From: Streptomyces adelaidensis
GTDB taxonomy: Bacteria > Actinomycetota > Actinomycetes > Streptomycetales > Streptomycetaceae
Direction of reading: 5' to 3'
NCBI RefSeq assembly: GCF_016598475.1
Contig: NZ_JAEMUX010000063.1
Location: 1-51,499, forward strand
Length of the DNA: 51,499 bases
The position numbers and the translations under genes were made by a program. A model generated the notes under the pieces. It was not told where the DNA came from. It made no database searches and worked only from the letters and a program-made list of their open reading frames with translations. This document shows, piece by piece, positions 34,853 to 43,128 of this stretch (positions are counted from its first letter, which is position 1; every line of letters begins with the position of its first letter).

Positions 34853-36022
34853 GTGCACGACCGCAACCGCAGAGCCACTCCCGGCGCCCGCAAGGCCCGG
34901 TGCGCGGCGACCGCCCTGCTGGCCGCGACGACCACCCTGCTGGCCGCCTGCGAACGCGGATCTTCGGCAGGACCGGGGGAGTCCGCGTCGGGCCCGAGCG
35001 GCTGCCCCGCCGTGCAGGCCAGGGCCCAGGCCGCCGTCGGCCGGGCGGAGCAAACCGACGCCCCGTGGGACGGACCGACCACCGGCCCCGGGGCGGTGAC
35101 CGGCAGGACCCTCGTCTACGTCGCCCAGACCATGACCAATCCCGGAGTCGCGGGCGCCGCCGAGGGCGTCCGGGAGGCCGCGCGGGTCATCGGCTGGAAC
35201 GTCCGGGTGATCGACGGCGGCGGCACCCCCGCCGGCATCCAGGCGGCGATGAGCGAGGCCGTGGCCCTCAGACCCTCGGGCATCGTCATCGGGGGCTTCG
35301 ACCCCAACGCGACCTCGCGGCAGGTCGCACGGGCCGACGAGGCGGGCATCCCGCTCATCGGATGGCACGCCGTCGCCGCCCCCGGCCCCAGCAGGCGGCC
35401 CGCGCTCTTCACCAACGTCACCACCGAGGTCGAGCAGGTCGCCAGGATCAGCGCGCAGTGGGTCATCGCGACCTCCGGCGGCGACGCGGGCGTCGTGGTC
35501 TTCACCGACGCCTCCATCCCCTTCGCCAAGAACAAGTCCGAGCTCATCAGGAAGGAGCTGGCCACCTGTTCGGGCGTGGAACTGCTGTCGTACGAGAACA
35601 TCCCCATCCCGGACGCGAGCAGCCGCACGCCCCGTGAGGTCTCCTCGCTCCTCTCCCGCTTCCAGGGCCGATGGACCCACTCCGTCGCCATCAACGACCT
35701 GTACTTCGCCGACGCCGCCCCGGCCTTCCGCGCGGCCGGCGAGAACGGCGCCGGCCCGCCCTTCAACATCGGCGCCGGCGACGGCGACCCCTCCGCCTTC
35801 CAGCGCATCGACAACGAGCAGTACCAGGCGGCCACCGTCCCCGAGCCGCTCACCCTCCAGGGCTGGCAGATCGTCGACGAGTTCAACCGCGCCTTCGCCG
35901 ACCGCCCCGCCAGCGGCTACGTCGCCCCCGTCCACATCAGTACGGCCGACAACAGCGCCGGCGCCACGACGTGGGACCCGGCGGGCTACCAGGAGGCGTA
36001 CCGGAAGATCTGGGGAAAGTGA
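34853..36022 (+). CDS. Sugar ABC transporter substrate-binding lipoprotein (RbsB type)
   Basis: A 389-residue lipoprotein with lipobox LLAAC near residue 33 and a type-1 periplasmic-binding fold (LVYVAQTMTNPGVAGAAEGVREAARVIGWNVRVIDGGG; SEAVALRPSGIVIGGFDPN; AGIPLIGWHA). It should deliver a pentose, hexose or sugar-like nucleoside/inducer to the permease. GGAGGAG precedes the GTG. It closes the CUT2 operon. The segment 40-80, before the fold begins, is longer than in RbsB. Confidence 0.92.
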   Translation: MHDRNRRATPGARKARCAATALLAATTTLLAACERGSSAGPGESASGPSGCPAVQARAQAAVGRAEQTDAPWDGPTTGPGAVTGRTLVYVAQTMTNPGVAGAAEGVREAARVIGWNVRVIDGGGTPAGIQAAMSEAVALRPSGIVIGGFDPNATSRQVARADEAGIPLIGWHAVAAPGPSRRPALFTNVTTEVEQVARISAQWVIATSGGDAGVVVFTDASIPFAKNKSELIRKELATCSGVELLSYENIPIPDASSRTPREVSSLLSRFQGRWTHSVAINDLYFADAAPAFRAAGENGAGPPFNIGAGDGDPSAFQRIDNEQYQAATVPEPLTLQGWQIVDEFNRAFADRPASGYVAPVHISTADNSAGATTWDPAGYQEAYRKIWGK

Positions 36023-36042
36023 GCAGGGGGACACCGGGGGCA

Positions 36043-36064
36043 GGGTGGGGGCACGCCCTCACCC
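36043..36064. terminator. Hairpin between convergent genes
   Basis: A 10-bp stem with one G-T pair (36043-36052 with 36055-36064) lies 20 nt after the binding-protein stop and covers the last codons of the convergent kinase gene. It probably terminates both transcripts. Confidence 0.65.
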
Positions 36065-38287
36065 GTTCACCCGCTGGTACTGGCCGAGGAAGTCGAACGC
36101 CCCGTCGACCACACGGAAGAGGAAGAGCGCGTCACTGTTGTAGCCCTGGTCGGCGGTGTACGCGACGGTCCGGGTGATGCCCTTGTAGCGCACCTCGTGC
36201 ATACGGCGCACGATCGCACCGCGTTCCGTCACAGGGGCGTCCTCCCCCGCACACACCTCGGCGAGGAACAGGACGGCGTCGTAGGCCTCGGCGGCGTACC
36301 AGCCGGGGCGTTCGCCGTACCGGTCCCGGTACGCCTCGGTGAAGGAGCGGGCCGCCGGGGTGGCCGTCGGGTCGACGAAGGTGGTGGCGAACACCCAGCC
36401 GTCGGCCGCCGCGCCCGCTGCCTTCAAGAAGCTGCTGCCGAGGGCCCGTTGGGTCGCGACCCGGGTTCCGGAGAAGCCGGCCCCGCGCAGCGCGGACGCG
36501 AAGGCGCCCGCCCGTTCCTGGCCTCCGCTGAACACGACCGCGTCCGCACCGGACGCGACGACCTGCCCGGCCAGCGCGGTGTGACCGACCTTCCCGGCGG
36601 CGACCCTCGTCACGGTCGCCTCCCTGCCGTCGCGGCTCAGCGCGCGCTGCATGTCGGTGCAGAGGGTCCAGGCGAAGTCGCCCTCGGACCGGTCCTCGAC
36701 CAGGAACACCTTGCGGGCGTCGGCGGAGCGCGTGAGGTAGACATTGCACGGCGCGGCGAGCAGCTGGTCGGTGGGCGCCAGCTGGGCGTGCGAACGGAGG
36801 GTGGACAGACCGGCCTCCCTGACCTGCGGCGACACCCCCACCGACACGGTGACGACGGGCATCACGGCCTTGATGTACGTGGCCTCCGAGGTGAGGAAAC
36901 ACGCGTCCGCGGTCGGGCCCACCACCGCGAGGACCCGCTCGTCCGCCACCAGCCGTGTCGCCCGCTCCAGCGTCCGGTCCGGCTCACCTCCGTCGTCGTA
37001 CGCGCGCAGCCTCAGCCGTAGCGGCCGGGCGCGATCGGCGTTGATGTGCTCGACGGCCAGCCGGGCCCCGTCGAGCTGTGCGCGTCCGGTCTCGGCGGTG
37101 GCGCCGGAGAGGTCTCCCTGGAAGGCCACGAGGAGTTCGGGGCGCGGAGCGGACGAGGGTGGGGTGGCGGCGTCCGTCTTCCGGTCGCCACGGCCGCTCC
37201 ACCACCAGGCCCCGCCGGCCGCCGCAAGCACCCCGGCGCCCGTGGAGCCGAGTGTGCCGAGCGCGCCGAGCCTCAGGAAGCCGCGGCGGCTCGTGGGCGA
37301 AGTGCTGGGCTCCGGTTCCTTGAGATCGGTCACCGTCACCGAATCCGGGGCGGCCGGCGCCGCCGAGGCCGGGGCGGACACCCGGGTCGGCTCGATCGCG
37401 CCCATGGCGAGGACCGTCGCGGACCGGTCCGCGATCAGCCGGGTCACCGGCTCCGGCAGCCACCGCTCCCGGTCGTAGGGGCCGACCGCGTCCAGGGCCC
37501 GGCCGACCTCCACGGCGGTCGGCCGGGCCGCCGGATCCTTGTCCAGGCAAGCCCGTACGACCGGCTCCAACAGGTCCGGGATTCCGGGCAGTTCCGGCTC
37601 GTCGTAGACCGTGCGCAGCAGCATCCCGGCGGCCGAGCCGCCGCCGAACGGGCGGACACCGGTCGCGGCGAAGGCCAGGACGCAGCCCAGCGAGAAGACG
37701 TCGCTGGGCGGGCCGATGCCGGCGCCGCGCGCCCTGGCCTGTTCGGGCGACAGGAATCCGGGCGAGCCCACGATGACGCCGGTGGAGGTGAGCGCCGTGC
37801 CCTCCGGCGTGCGCGCGATGCCGAAGTCGATCAGCCGGGGCCCGTCCGGGGCGAGCAGTACGTTGGCCGGCTTCACATCGCGGTGCACCAGCCCCGCCCG
37901 GTGGACCGCGTCCAGCGCCTGTGCGAGCCGCAGCCCCAGCACGCACACCGACTCCGGCGCCAACTGCCCGTACCCGTCAAGCACTTCCGCGAGGGAGGGG
38001 CCCGGTACGAACGCGGTCGCCAGCCACGGATCCTCCGCGTCGGCGTCCGCGTCCAGCAACGGGACCACCCAGGGGCTGTCGACCCGCCGGGCCACCTCGA
38101 TCTCCCGGCGGAACCGGGCCCGGAACCCCTCGTCGTCCGCATGGGACGCCCGTACGACCTTGACCGCGGCGAAGGCCCCGCCCGGCGCGCGGGCCAGGAA
38201 GACGACGCCCATGCCGCCCGCGCCGAGCCGCCGCAGCAGGCGGTAGTCGCCCAGCCGGGACGGATCGGCGGTACGCAGCGGCTCCAT
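36059..38287 (-). CDS. Membrane Ser/Thr protein kinase fused to an extracytoplasmic LivJ-type binding domain (copy 1)
   Basis: A 742-residue receptor-like kinase. The cytoplasmic Hanks-type domain (about 10-275) is complete: LGAGGMG P-loop (21-27), catalytic K43, HRDVKPAN (135-142), DFG (154-156), an activation loop with several Thr/Ser before SPGFLSPEQ. After a linker come SRRGFLRLG (S333-R335 twin arginine), one membrane helix (about 339-363) and a type-1 periplasmic-binding domain of branched-chain amino-acid/amide type (about 384-742; LLVAFQGDLSGATAETGRAQLDGARLAVEHIN; VVGPTADA; SEATYIKAVMPVV). It probably senses an extracellular ligand and signals by phosphorylation. Its ATG overlaps the stop of the paralogue upstream (TGATG). 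Confidence 0.93.
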   Translation of the reverse strand: MEPLRTADPSRLGDYRLLRRLGAGGMGVVFLARAPGGAFAAVKVVRASHADDEGFRARFRREIEVARRVDSPWVVPLLDADADAEDPWLATAFVPGPSLAEVLDGYGQLAPESVCVLGLRLAQALDAVHRAGLVHRDVKPANVLLAPDGPRLIDFGIARTPEGTALTSTGVIVGSPGFLSPEQARARGAGIGPPSDVFSLGCVLAFAATGVRPFGGGSAAGMLLRTVYDEPELPGIPDLLEPVVRACLDKDPAARPTAVEVGRALDAVGPYDRERWLPEPVTRLIADRSATVLAMGAIEPTRVSAPASAAPAAPDSVTVTDLKEPEPSTSPTSRRGFLRLGALGTLGSTGAGVLAAAGGAWWWSGRGDRKTDAATPPSSAPRPELLVAFQGDLSGATAETGRAQLDGARLAVEHINADRARPLRLRLRAYDDGGEPDRTLERATRLVADERVLAVVGPTADACFLTSEATYIKAVMPVVTVSVGVSPQVREAGLSTLRSHAQLAPTDQLLAAPCNVYLTRSADARKVFLVEDRSEGDFAWTLCTDMQRALSRDGREATVTRVAAGKVGHTALAGQVVASGADAVVFSGGQERAGAFASALRGAGFSGTRVATQRALGSSFLKAAGAAADGWVFATTFVDPTATPAARSFTEAYRDRYGERPGWYAAEAYDAVLFLAEVCAGEDAPVTERGAIVRRMHEVRYKGITRTVAYTADQGYNSDALFLFRVVDGAFDFLGQYQRVNG

Positions 38288-40665
38288 CAGACGAGCAGCG
38301 GCGCCGGGCCGCCGTACACGAACGCGCCGTCCTCGACCCGCCAGAGGAAGCCACCGGTGCCGTCGATGACCGGCAGACCGGTCTTCTGGAACGCGAACGT
38401 CCTGGTGACACCTTTGTACTTGACGGCCCGCAGGGCGGCGAGCAGTTCCGTACGGGTCCGGCCCTTCGCCGGCAGGTCCGCCAGCGTCTTCAGCACCATG
38501 CCGGTCACGTCGTACGCCTCCACCGCGTACCGGGGCGGTGCCTCCTTCCACCGCTCGCGGTAGGCGTCGGCGAACGCCTTCGTCTCGGGCACGAGTGTCG
38601 CGTCGAGGACCGGCGCGACGATCGTCCACCCGTCGGCGGCCTCCTTCGCCTCCGTGAGGAAGAGCGGGTCCAGCAGGGCCGGTCCGGAGGCGCGGGCGCC
38701 GGAGAAGCCGCGTTCGCGCAGCGTCCTGGCGAACGAGGCGCCCCGGTCGGGCAGTCCGGCGAAGGCGAACGAATCGGTGTCGGCGGCCAGCAGATCGTCC
38801 ACCGCGTCGCCGAACCCGGACCGCATGGCACTGACCACGCGGGGCAGATACGGCTGCGCCGCCGTCTGCAGCTGCCTGCTCAGGGTGCTGCTGATCTCCC
38901 AGCCGTAGTTGTCGGCCGCGCGGTCGACGACGACACCGACCTTGCGCGGGCGGGTGCCGCGCAGGAACGCGTCGATGTAGAAGGGCAGCAGCGTGTCGGG
39001 CAGCCGTGCGTGCAGGAGCGAACGGAAGCCCTGTACGGAGAGGTTGATGGCGCCGGGCGACACCAGGACCACGGGCAGCAGGACGGCGTCGTACGCCGCC
39101 AGCGCCGACTGGGCGGTCGTGTCCGTGGTCGGACCGACCACGGCGAGCACCGACTCGTCGTCGGCGAGCTCCTTCGCGATCCGGGCCGCCGCGGCCGGAT
39201 CGCCGGCGTCGTCCACGGCCCGTACGTCCACGTGGAAGGGTGCGTCGTCCCGCGCGTTGAACTCCGCGACGGCCAGCCGCAGTCCGCGCTCCTGGGCCTT
39301 CCCGGTGTCGCGCCGGTCGCCACTGAGGTCGCCGTGCAGAGCGACGGTGTACGCGGGGCGCCGGGAGGAGGCCGCAGCGGCCGGCTCCTTGCCGCTCCCG
39401 TCGCCGTCCCGGCCGACGGCCCACCAGGTCGCGCCACCACCTGCGGCGAGGACCGCGCCCGCGCCCGCGAGGAGGAGGGCGCGGCGGCGGCTGGAGGGCC
39501 GGGGCGTGTCCGCGGGGGTGGGGAGAGTGTCGTCGGCGCCGGAGGCCGGGGCCGCGGTGTCGGCGCCCTGGCCCTTGCCTCTGCCCTTGTCCGGGGCGGA
39601 GTGCTGTGGGCCGGTCCCGTCCTCGGAACCGCTGTCCGGGGAGGCGTCCGCGGACGGGGCGGCGGCCGATATCTCGGTGTGTTCGATGTCCGGCAGGGCG
39701 AGTGCTTCGGTGGAGCTCCGGGCGATCAGCCGGATGACTTCCTCGGGGAGCCAGGGGGCGGTGGGGTCGTCCGGCGCATCCGCTGGGACAGCGGCGGGAG
39801 CCTCGGCGGGCGCGTCGGCGAGGTCGGCGGTGTCTTCGCCGCCCTCCTCCGCCGTGTCCCCGGGCAGCAGTTGCCGTACCAGCTCCCCGACCTCGGGTCG
39901 CTGGGCCGGGTCCTTCTCCAGGCAGCGGGTCACCAGGCCGGCCAGCGCGGGCGGGATGCCGTCGAGGTCGGCGGGGTCGTGCACGGCCCGGTACAGGAGG
40001 GCGTCGAGGGCGCCGGCGCCGAAGGGCGCGCGGCCCGTCGCGGCGAACGCCAGAACACAGCCGAGGGAGAACACGTCGCTCGCCGGACCGATGGTCTGCC
40101 CGCCGCGCCCCTCGGCCTGCTCCGGCGAGAGATAGCCGGGGGTGCCGACCACGAGGCCCGTCGCGGTGAGCGCGGAGTCCTCGGGCGCCCTGGCGATACC
40201 GAAGTCGATGAGCCGGGGCCCGTCCGCGGCCAGCAGTACGTTGCCCGGCTTGAGGTCCCGGTGGACCAGTCCGGCCCGGTGGACCTCGCCCAGCGCCAGG
40301 GCCAGCCGGCCGCCGAGGACCCGCAAACCCCGCTCGGTGAGCGGCCCGTGCGCGGCGACCGACTCCGCCAGGGACGGACCGGGCACGTACGCCGTCGCCA
40401 GCCACGGCGCCTCCGCGTCCGCGTCGGCGCCCACCAGCGGCACCGCCCACGGGCTGCTGATGCGCCGGGCCACCTCGATCTCACGGCTGAAGCGCCGCCG
40501 GAAGCCCGGATCCTCGGCGTACTCCGCCGCCAACACCTTCAAAGCCACCAGCGAACCCGCCGGGGTACGCGCCAGATACACCACACCCATGCCACCCGCG
40601 CCGAGCCGGCCGAGCAGACGGTGGTCGGCGATCCGGGCGGGATCGGAAGAACGCAGCCGCTCCAT
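38287..40665 (-). CDS. Membrane Ser/Thr protein kinase fused to an extracytoplasmic LivJ-type binding domain (copy 2)
   Basis: A 792-residue paralogue of the following gene with the same order. The kinase domain (about 10-270) has GAGGMG, K43, HRDLKPGN (135-142), DFG (154-156) and GTPGYLSPEQ. A longer, Ala/Pro/Asp-rich juxtamembrane linker (about 270-390) follows, then a twin-arginine motif SSRRRALLL (391-399), one helix (about 396-417) and a type-1 binding domain (about 436-792; VALHGDLSGD, VVGPTTDTTAQSALAAYDAVLLPVV, YAVEAYDVTGMVLKTLADL). The two kinase domains are more alike than the sensor domains, so the pair may sense different ligands. The start overlaps the lipoprotein stop (TGATG), so all three genes are translationally coupled. 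Confidence 0.93.
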   Translation of the reverse strand: MERLRSSDPARIADHRLLGRLGAGGMGVVYLARTPAGSLVALKVLAAEYAEDPGFRRRFSREIEVARRISSPWAVPLVGADADAEAPWLATAYVPGPSLAESVAAHGPLTERGLRVLGGRLALALGEVHRAGLVHRDLKPGNVLLAADGPRLIDFGIARAPEDSALTATGLVVGTPGYLSPEQAEGRGGQTIGPASDVFSLGCVLAFAATGRAPFGAGALDALLYRAVHDPADLDGIPPALAGLVTRCLEKDPAQRPEVGELVRQLLPGDTAEEGGEDTADLADAPAEAPAAVPADAPDDPTAPWLPEEVIRLIARSSTEALALPDIEHTEISAAAPSADASPDSGSEDGTGPQHSAPDKGRGKGQGADTAAPASGADDTLPTPADTPRPSSRRRALLLAGAGAVLAAGGGATWWAVGRDGDGSGKEPAAAASSRRPAYTVALHGDLSGDRRDTGKAQERGLRLAVAEFNARDDAPFHVDVRAVDDAGDPAAAARIAKELADDESVLAVVGPTTDTTAQSALAAYDAVLLPVVLVSPGAINLSVQGFRSLLHARLPDTLLPFYIDAFLRGTRPRKVGVVVDRAADNYGWEISSTLSRQLQTAAQPYLPRVVSAMRSGFGDAVDDLLAADTDSFAFAGLPDRGASFARTLRERGFSGARASGPALLDPLFLTEAKEAADGWTIVAPVLDATLVPETKAFADAYRERWKEAPPRYAVEAYDVTGMVLKTLADLPAKGRTRTELLAALRAVKYKGVTRTFAFQKTGLPVIDGTGGFLWRVEDGAFVYGGPAPLLV

Positions 40666-41522
40666 CAGCCCTCGCCTCCGCCCAGTTCGAATCTCACCCG
40701 GTCGAGCATGGTGGTGGTGCCGCGCGTCACGTACTGCTCCAGTTCGCTGCTGGTGTATCCCTCGGCGCCCTTCAGCGCCACCGCCACGGTCACCTGACCG
40801 AGCCGGGTGACCATCCACCGGTACGAGGCCTTGCCGCCGCCGGTCAGATAGGCGCCCTGCTCGTAGATCGAGTCGTCGGCGTAGTTGTTGCCGCGTATGC
40901 CGAGGGGGGTGCCCACGGAGTTGAGCTCCGCGATCCGCTCATCGGCGCGTACCTGCTGCTCGGGGCAGCGCAGCGGTTCCTCCAGCGTTTCGGACAACTG
41001 GTCGTCGGCGCCGAGCACCGTGGTGTGCACCGTCACCGCGGCCGTCACCTTGACCGTGCCGCGCTTTCCGGTGCCCGGCAGCTCGCTGTACAGCGACAGC
41101 GACGCGAGCACGCCCTCGGGCAGGGCCCGGCGCTGCCACCGGCACTCCTCGTCCAGTACGGCGACGGTGCCCTCGGCGCTGCGGGCGAGCGGCTGCGCCT
41201 CGAAACCCGCGCCCCAGTCCTGCGGCCGCATCACGATCGCCGCCGCCAGCGTGGCGCCCCGCGTCCCCGACGTCGGTACGCGATCCGGGTCCGCCTCGAA
41301 CGGCGCCGCGGACGGTGTCGCCGACGGCTCCGAGCCCTCCGCCGACACCTCGCCGGACGCGGAAGCGGAAGGCGCCCGGGACCCCGAAGCCTTGGCCCCC
41401 GGCTCCGCCGCCCCCTCCGTCGCCCCCATGCTGCAACCGCCGAGAAGCACCGCCGCCGCCGTCCCCGACACGGCGGCTCTCAACCGCCAACCACCTCTTC
41501 GTCCAGCGCCTTTGTCGCCCAT
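40665..41522 (-). CDS. Lipoprotein of unknown function, first gene of the kinase operon
   Basis: A 285-residue exported lipoprotein: basic N-terminus, hydrophobic core and lipobox LLGGC with the lipidated Cys at 30, followed by a Ser/Ala/Pro-rich disordered spacer (about 35-80). The folded part (about 85-285) has two cysteines (DEECRW and LRCPEQQ), perhaps a disulfide, and predicted beta structure. I do not recognise the family. The start at 41522 has GGAGG 5-8 nt upstream; the frame stays open to 41684 without a better start. TGATG coupling to two sensor kinases suggests it works with their external domains, for instance as ligand-presenting or modulating subunit; that is inference. Confidence 0.85.
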   Translation of the reverse strand: MGDKGAGRRGGWRLRAAVSGTAAAVLLGGCSMGATEGAAEPGAKASGSRAPSASASGEVSAEGSEPSATPSAAPFEADPDRVPTSGTRGATLAAAIVMRPQDWGAGFEAQPLARSAEGTVAVLDEECRWQRRALPEGVLASLSLYSELPGTGKRGTVKVTAAVTVHTTVLGADDQLSETLEEPLRCPEQQVRADERIAELNSVGTPLGIRGNNYADDSIYEQGAYLTGGGKASYRWMVTRLGQVTVAVALKGAEGYTSSELEQYVTRGTTTMLDRVRFELGGGEG

Positions 41523-41564
41523 CGCCGCCCCCTCCACCGCAATTCCCCGTGCGTGACCGGTGAT

Positions 41565-41600
41565 CGTACAGATGTACGCGATCCAGGCGGGAGCGGTTCC
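41565..41600 (-). promoter_or_regulatory. Candidate ECF-type promoter and palindrome of the kinase operon
   Basis: On the minus strand GGAACC (41595-41600), a 16-nt spacer, and CGTACA (41573-41578) resemble the GGAAC-N16-CGT pattern of Streptomyces cell-envelope ECF sigma factors. The -10 half lies in a perfect palindrome CGTACA-GA-TGTACG (41565-41578). The predicted leader to the lipoprotein start is about 45 nt. Confidence 0.4.
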
Positions 41601-41694
41601 CACGAGTTGCTTCGCACACGCCGGAGCCATTGACGCGGAGGACGGACTCCGGGGTTCCCGTTCCGGACCACCCTGGTGGGTCATGCCGTCCGGC

Positions 41695-42693
41695 TCAGTC
41701 CAGGGTGATGCGGGCGGCGACCGGCAGGTGGTCGCTGCCGGTCGCCGGCAGGGTGCGGATATGCCCGACTGCGGCCGCTCGGGCCATGACCTGGTCGATG
41801 CGGGCCACCGGGAAGGCGGCGGGGAAGCTGAAGGCGAAGCCCCGTTCCGCCACGTTCAGCCGTGCGGTCAGCGGGGCCAGCCCACGGTCGTCGACCGTGC
41901 CGTTGAGGTCGCCCAGGAGGATCACCCTGGTCAGCCGCTCGGCGGCGACCGCCGCACCCAACAGCTCGGCGCTCTCGTCGCGCCAGGAGGAGGCGAGGCC
42001 GCTCGCCCGGACGCGGACCGACGGCAGGTGCGCGACATACACGGCGATCTCGCCGCGCGGAGTGTGGACGGCCGTCCGCAGCCCGCGATTCCAGGTCTCC
42101 GTGATCCCCTCGGGCTTGATGTCCAGCGGCCGGGCACCGGTGAGCGGATGCTTCGACCAGAGTCCGACGGTGCCCTGCACAGAGTGGTACGGGTAGTCCG
42201 GGGCGAGCGTCCTCTCGTAGACCGGCAGCGCCGTGGGCACCAGCTCCTCCAGTGCGATGAGATCGGGCCCGGCGGCGGCCAGCGCGTCGGCCGTGCCCAC
42301 CGGGTCGGCGTTCTCGTCGCTGACGTTGTGCTGCACCACGACCAGGTCGCGCCCGCCGGACTCCGCCCCGGGCAGCAACAGCCCGCCGAAGAGGTACGTC
42401 CAGGCCGCCACCGGCAGCGACAGCGCCAGCAGTGCGACAGCCGAGCGGCGCAGCAGTCCCAGGCCGAGCAGCACCACGATCACCAGGCCGAGCCAGGGCA
42501 GGAACGACTCCAGCGAACTGCCCAGGCGAGCAGGGGTGTTGGGCACCGCCCGATGGAACGCCAGCAGCCCGGCCGTCAGCACCGCCGCCGAGGCGAGCAC
42601 CCGGCCCCGCCCCCGAGCCCGCGACCAGATCCACCGCCCCGCTGCCGCCGCCTTCGCCCTCGACGTGCCGTCTCCGCCCGCCCGCTCGGCCAT
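41695..42693 (-). CDS. Membrane-anchored endonuclease/exonuclease/phosphatase family protein
   Basis: A 332-residue protein with two to three N-terminal membrane helices (about 30-105) followed by an EEP domain. Metal and catalytic motifs are present: VVQHNVSDEN, LIALEEL, VILLGDLNGTVDD and the terminal GSDHLPVAA. EEP proteins cleave phosphodiester or phosphomonoester bonds in DNA, lipids or inositol phosphates; with the active domain after the membrane segments it likely faces outside. GGGGAGAG precedes the ATG directly. It is downstream of, but separate from, the polyamine gene remnants. Confidence 0.9.
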   Translation of the reverse strand: MAERAGGDGTSRAKAAAAGRWIWSRARGRGRVLASAAVLTAGLLAFHRAVPNTPARLGSSLESFLPWLGLVIVVLLGLGLLRRSAVALLALSLPVAAWTYLFGGLLLPGAESGGRDLVVVQHNVSDENADPVGTADALAAAGPDLIALEELVPTALPVYERTLAPDYPYHSVQGTVGLWSKHPLTGARPLDIKPEGITETWNRGLRTAVHTPRGEIAVYVAHLPSVRVRASGLASSWRDESAELLGAAVAAERLTRVILLGDLNGTVDDRGLAPLTARLNVAERGFAFSFPAAFPVARIDQVMARAAAVGHIRTLPATGSDHLPVAARITLD

Positions 42694-42744
42694 CTCTCCC
42701 CATCCACTCGCCCCCGCACCTTCCCAGACGAGCCGCGCGGGCCA

Positions 42745-43128
42745 TCAGTTTCGGTTTCGGGTTTCGTTTCGGGCGGCGGCCCGTACGAGGGCGTCGAAGA
42801 GGCCCTGCTGCGCGGGGTCCTCGTGGGCGGTGTCCTCCGGGTGCCAATGGACGGCGGTGAACCACCCGTCCCCGCCCACGAGTTCGAGGCCTTCCACGGT
42901 GCCGTCGGCGGCCCGCGCGGTGATCGTGAGGCCGGGCGCGATGTCGTTCACCCGCTGGTGGTGGTGACAGGAGGCCTCCACCTTCTGTGCGCCGGTGGCC
43001 TGTTCCAGCAGGGTGCCGCGCCGGATCGCCACCGGGTGCACGAGGTGTGCGTTGACCTCGGCGGCGTACCGCAGTGCCGAGGTCGTGGCGGAGAAGCGGG
43101 CGGGGACGGCGATCAAGGGGCGGATCAC
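42745..43128 (-). pseudogene. Gamma-glutamyl-GABA hydrolase (PuuD-type), internally deleted
   Basis: A 127-codon open frame joins the very N-terminus of a class I amidotransferase-like hydrolase (VIRPLIAVPARFSATTSALRYAAEVNA) to its C-terminal third (VEASCHHHQRVND, LTITARAADGTVEGLEL, HWHPED). About 120 residues between them are absent, including the nucleophile Cys block, so the product cannot be active although the frame is preserved. The GTG at 43128 overlaps the stop of the aldehyde dehydrogenase gene (GTGA), as in an intact polyamine-degradation operon. Confidence 0.8.

Noticed and set aside
36059..40450. Single 1463-residue double kinase
   Set aside because: The long frame reads through the wrong frame of copy 2; each kinase has its own start and the TGATG overlap separates them cleanly.
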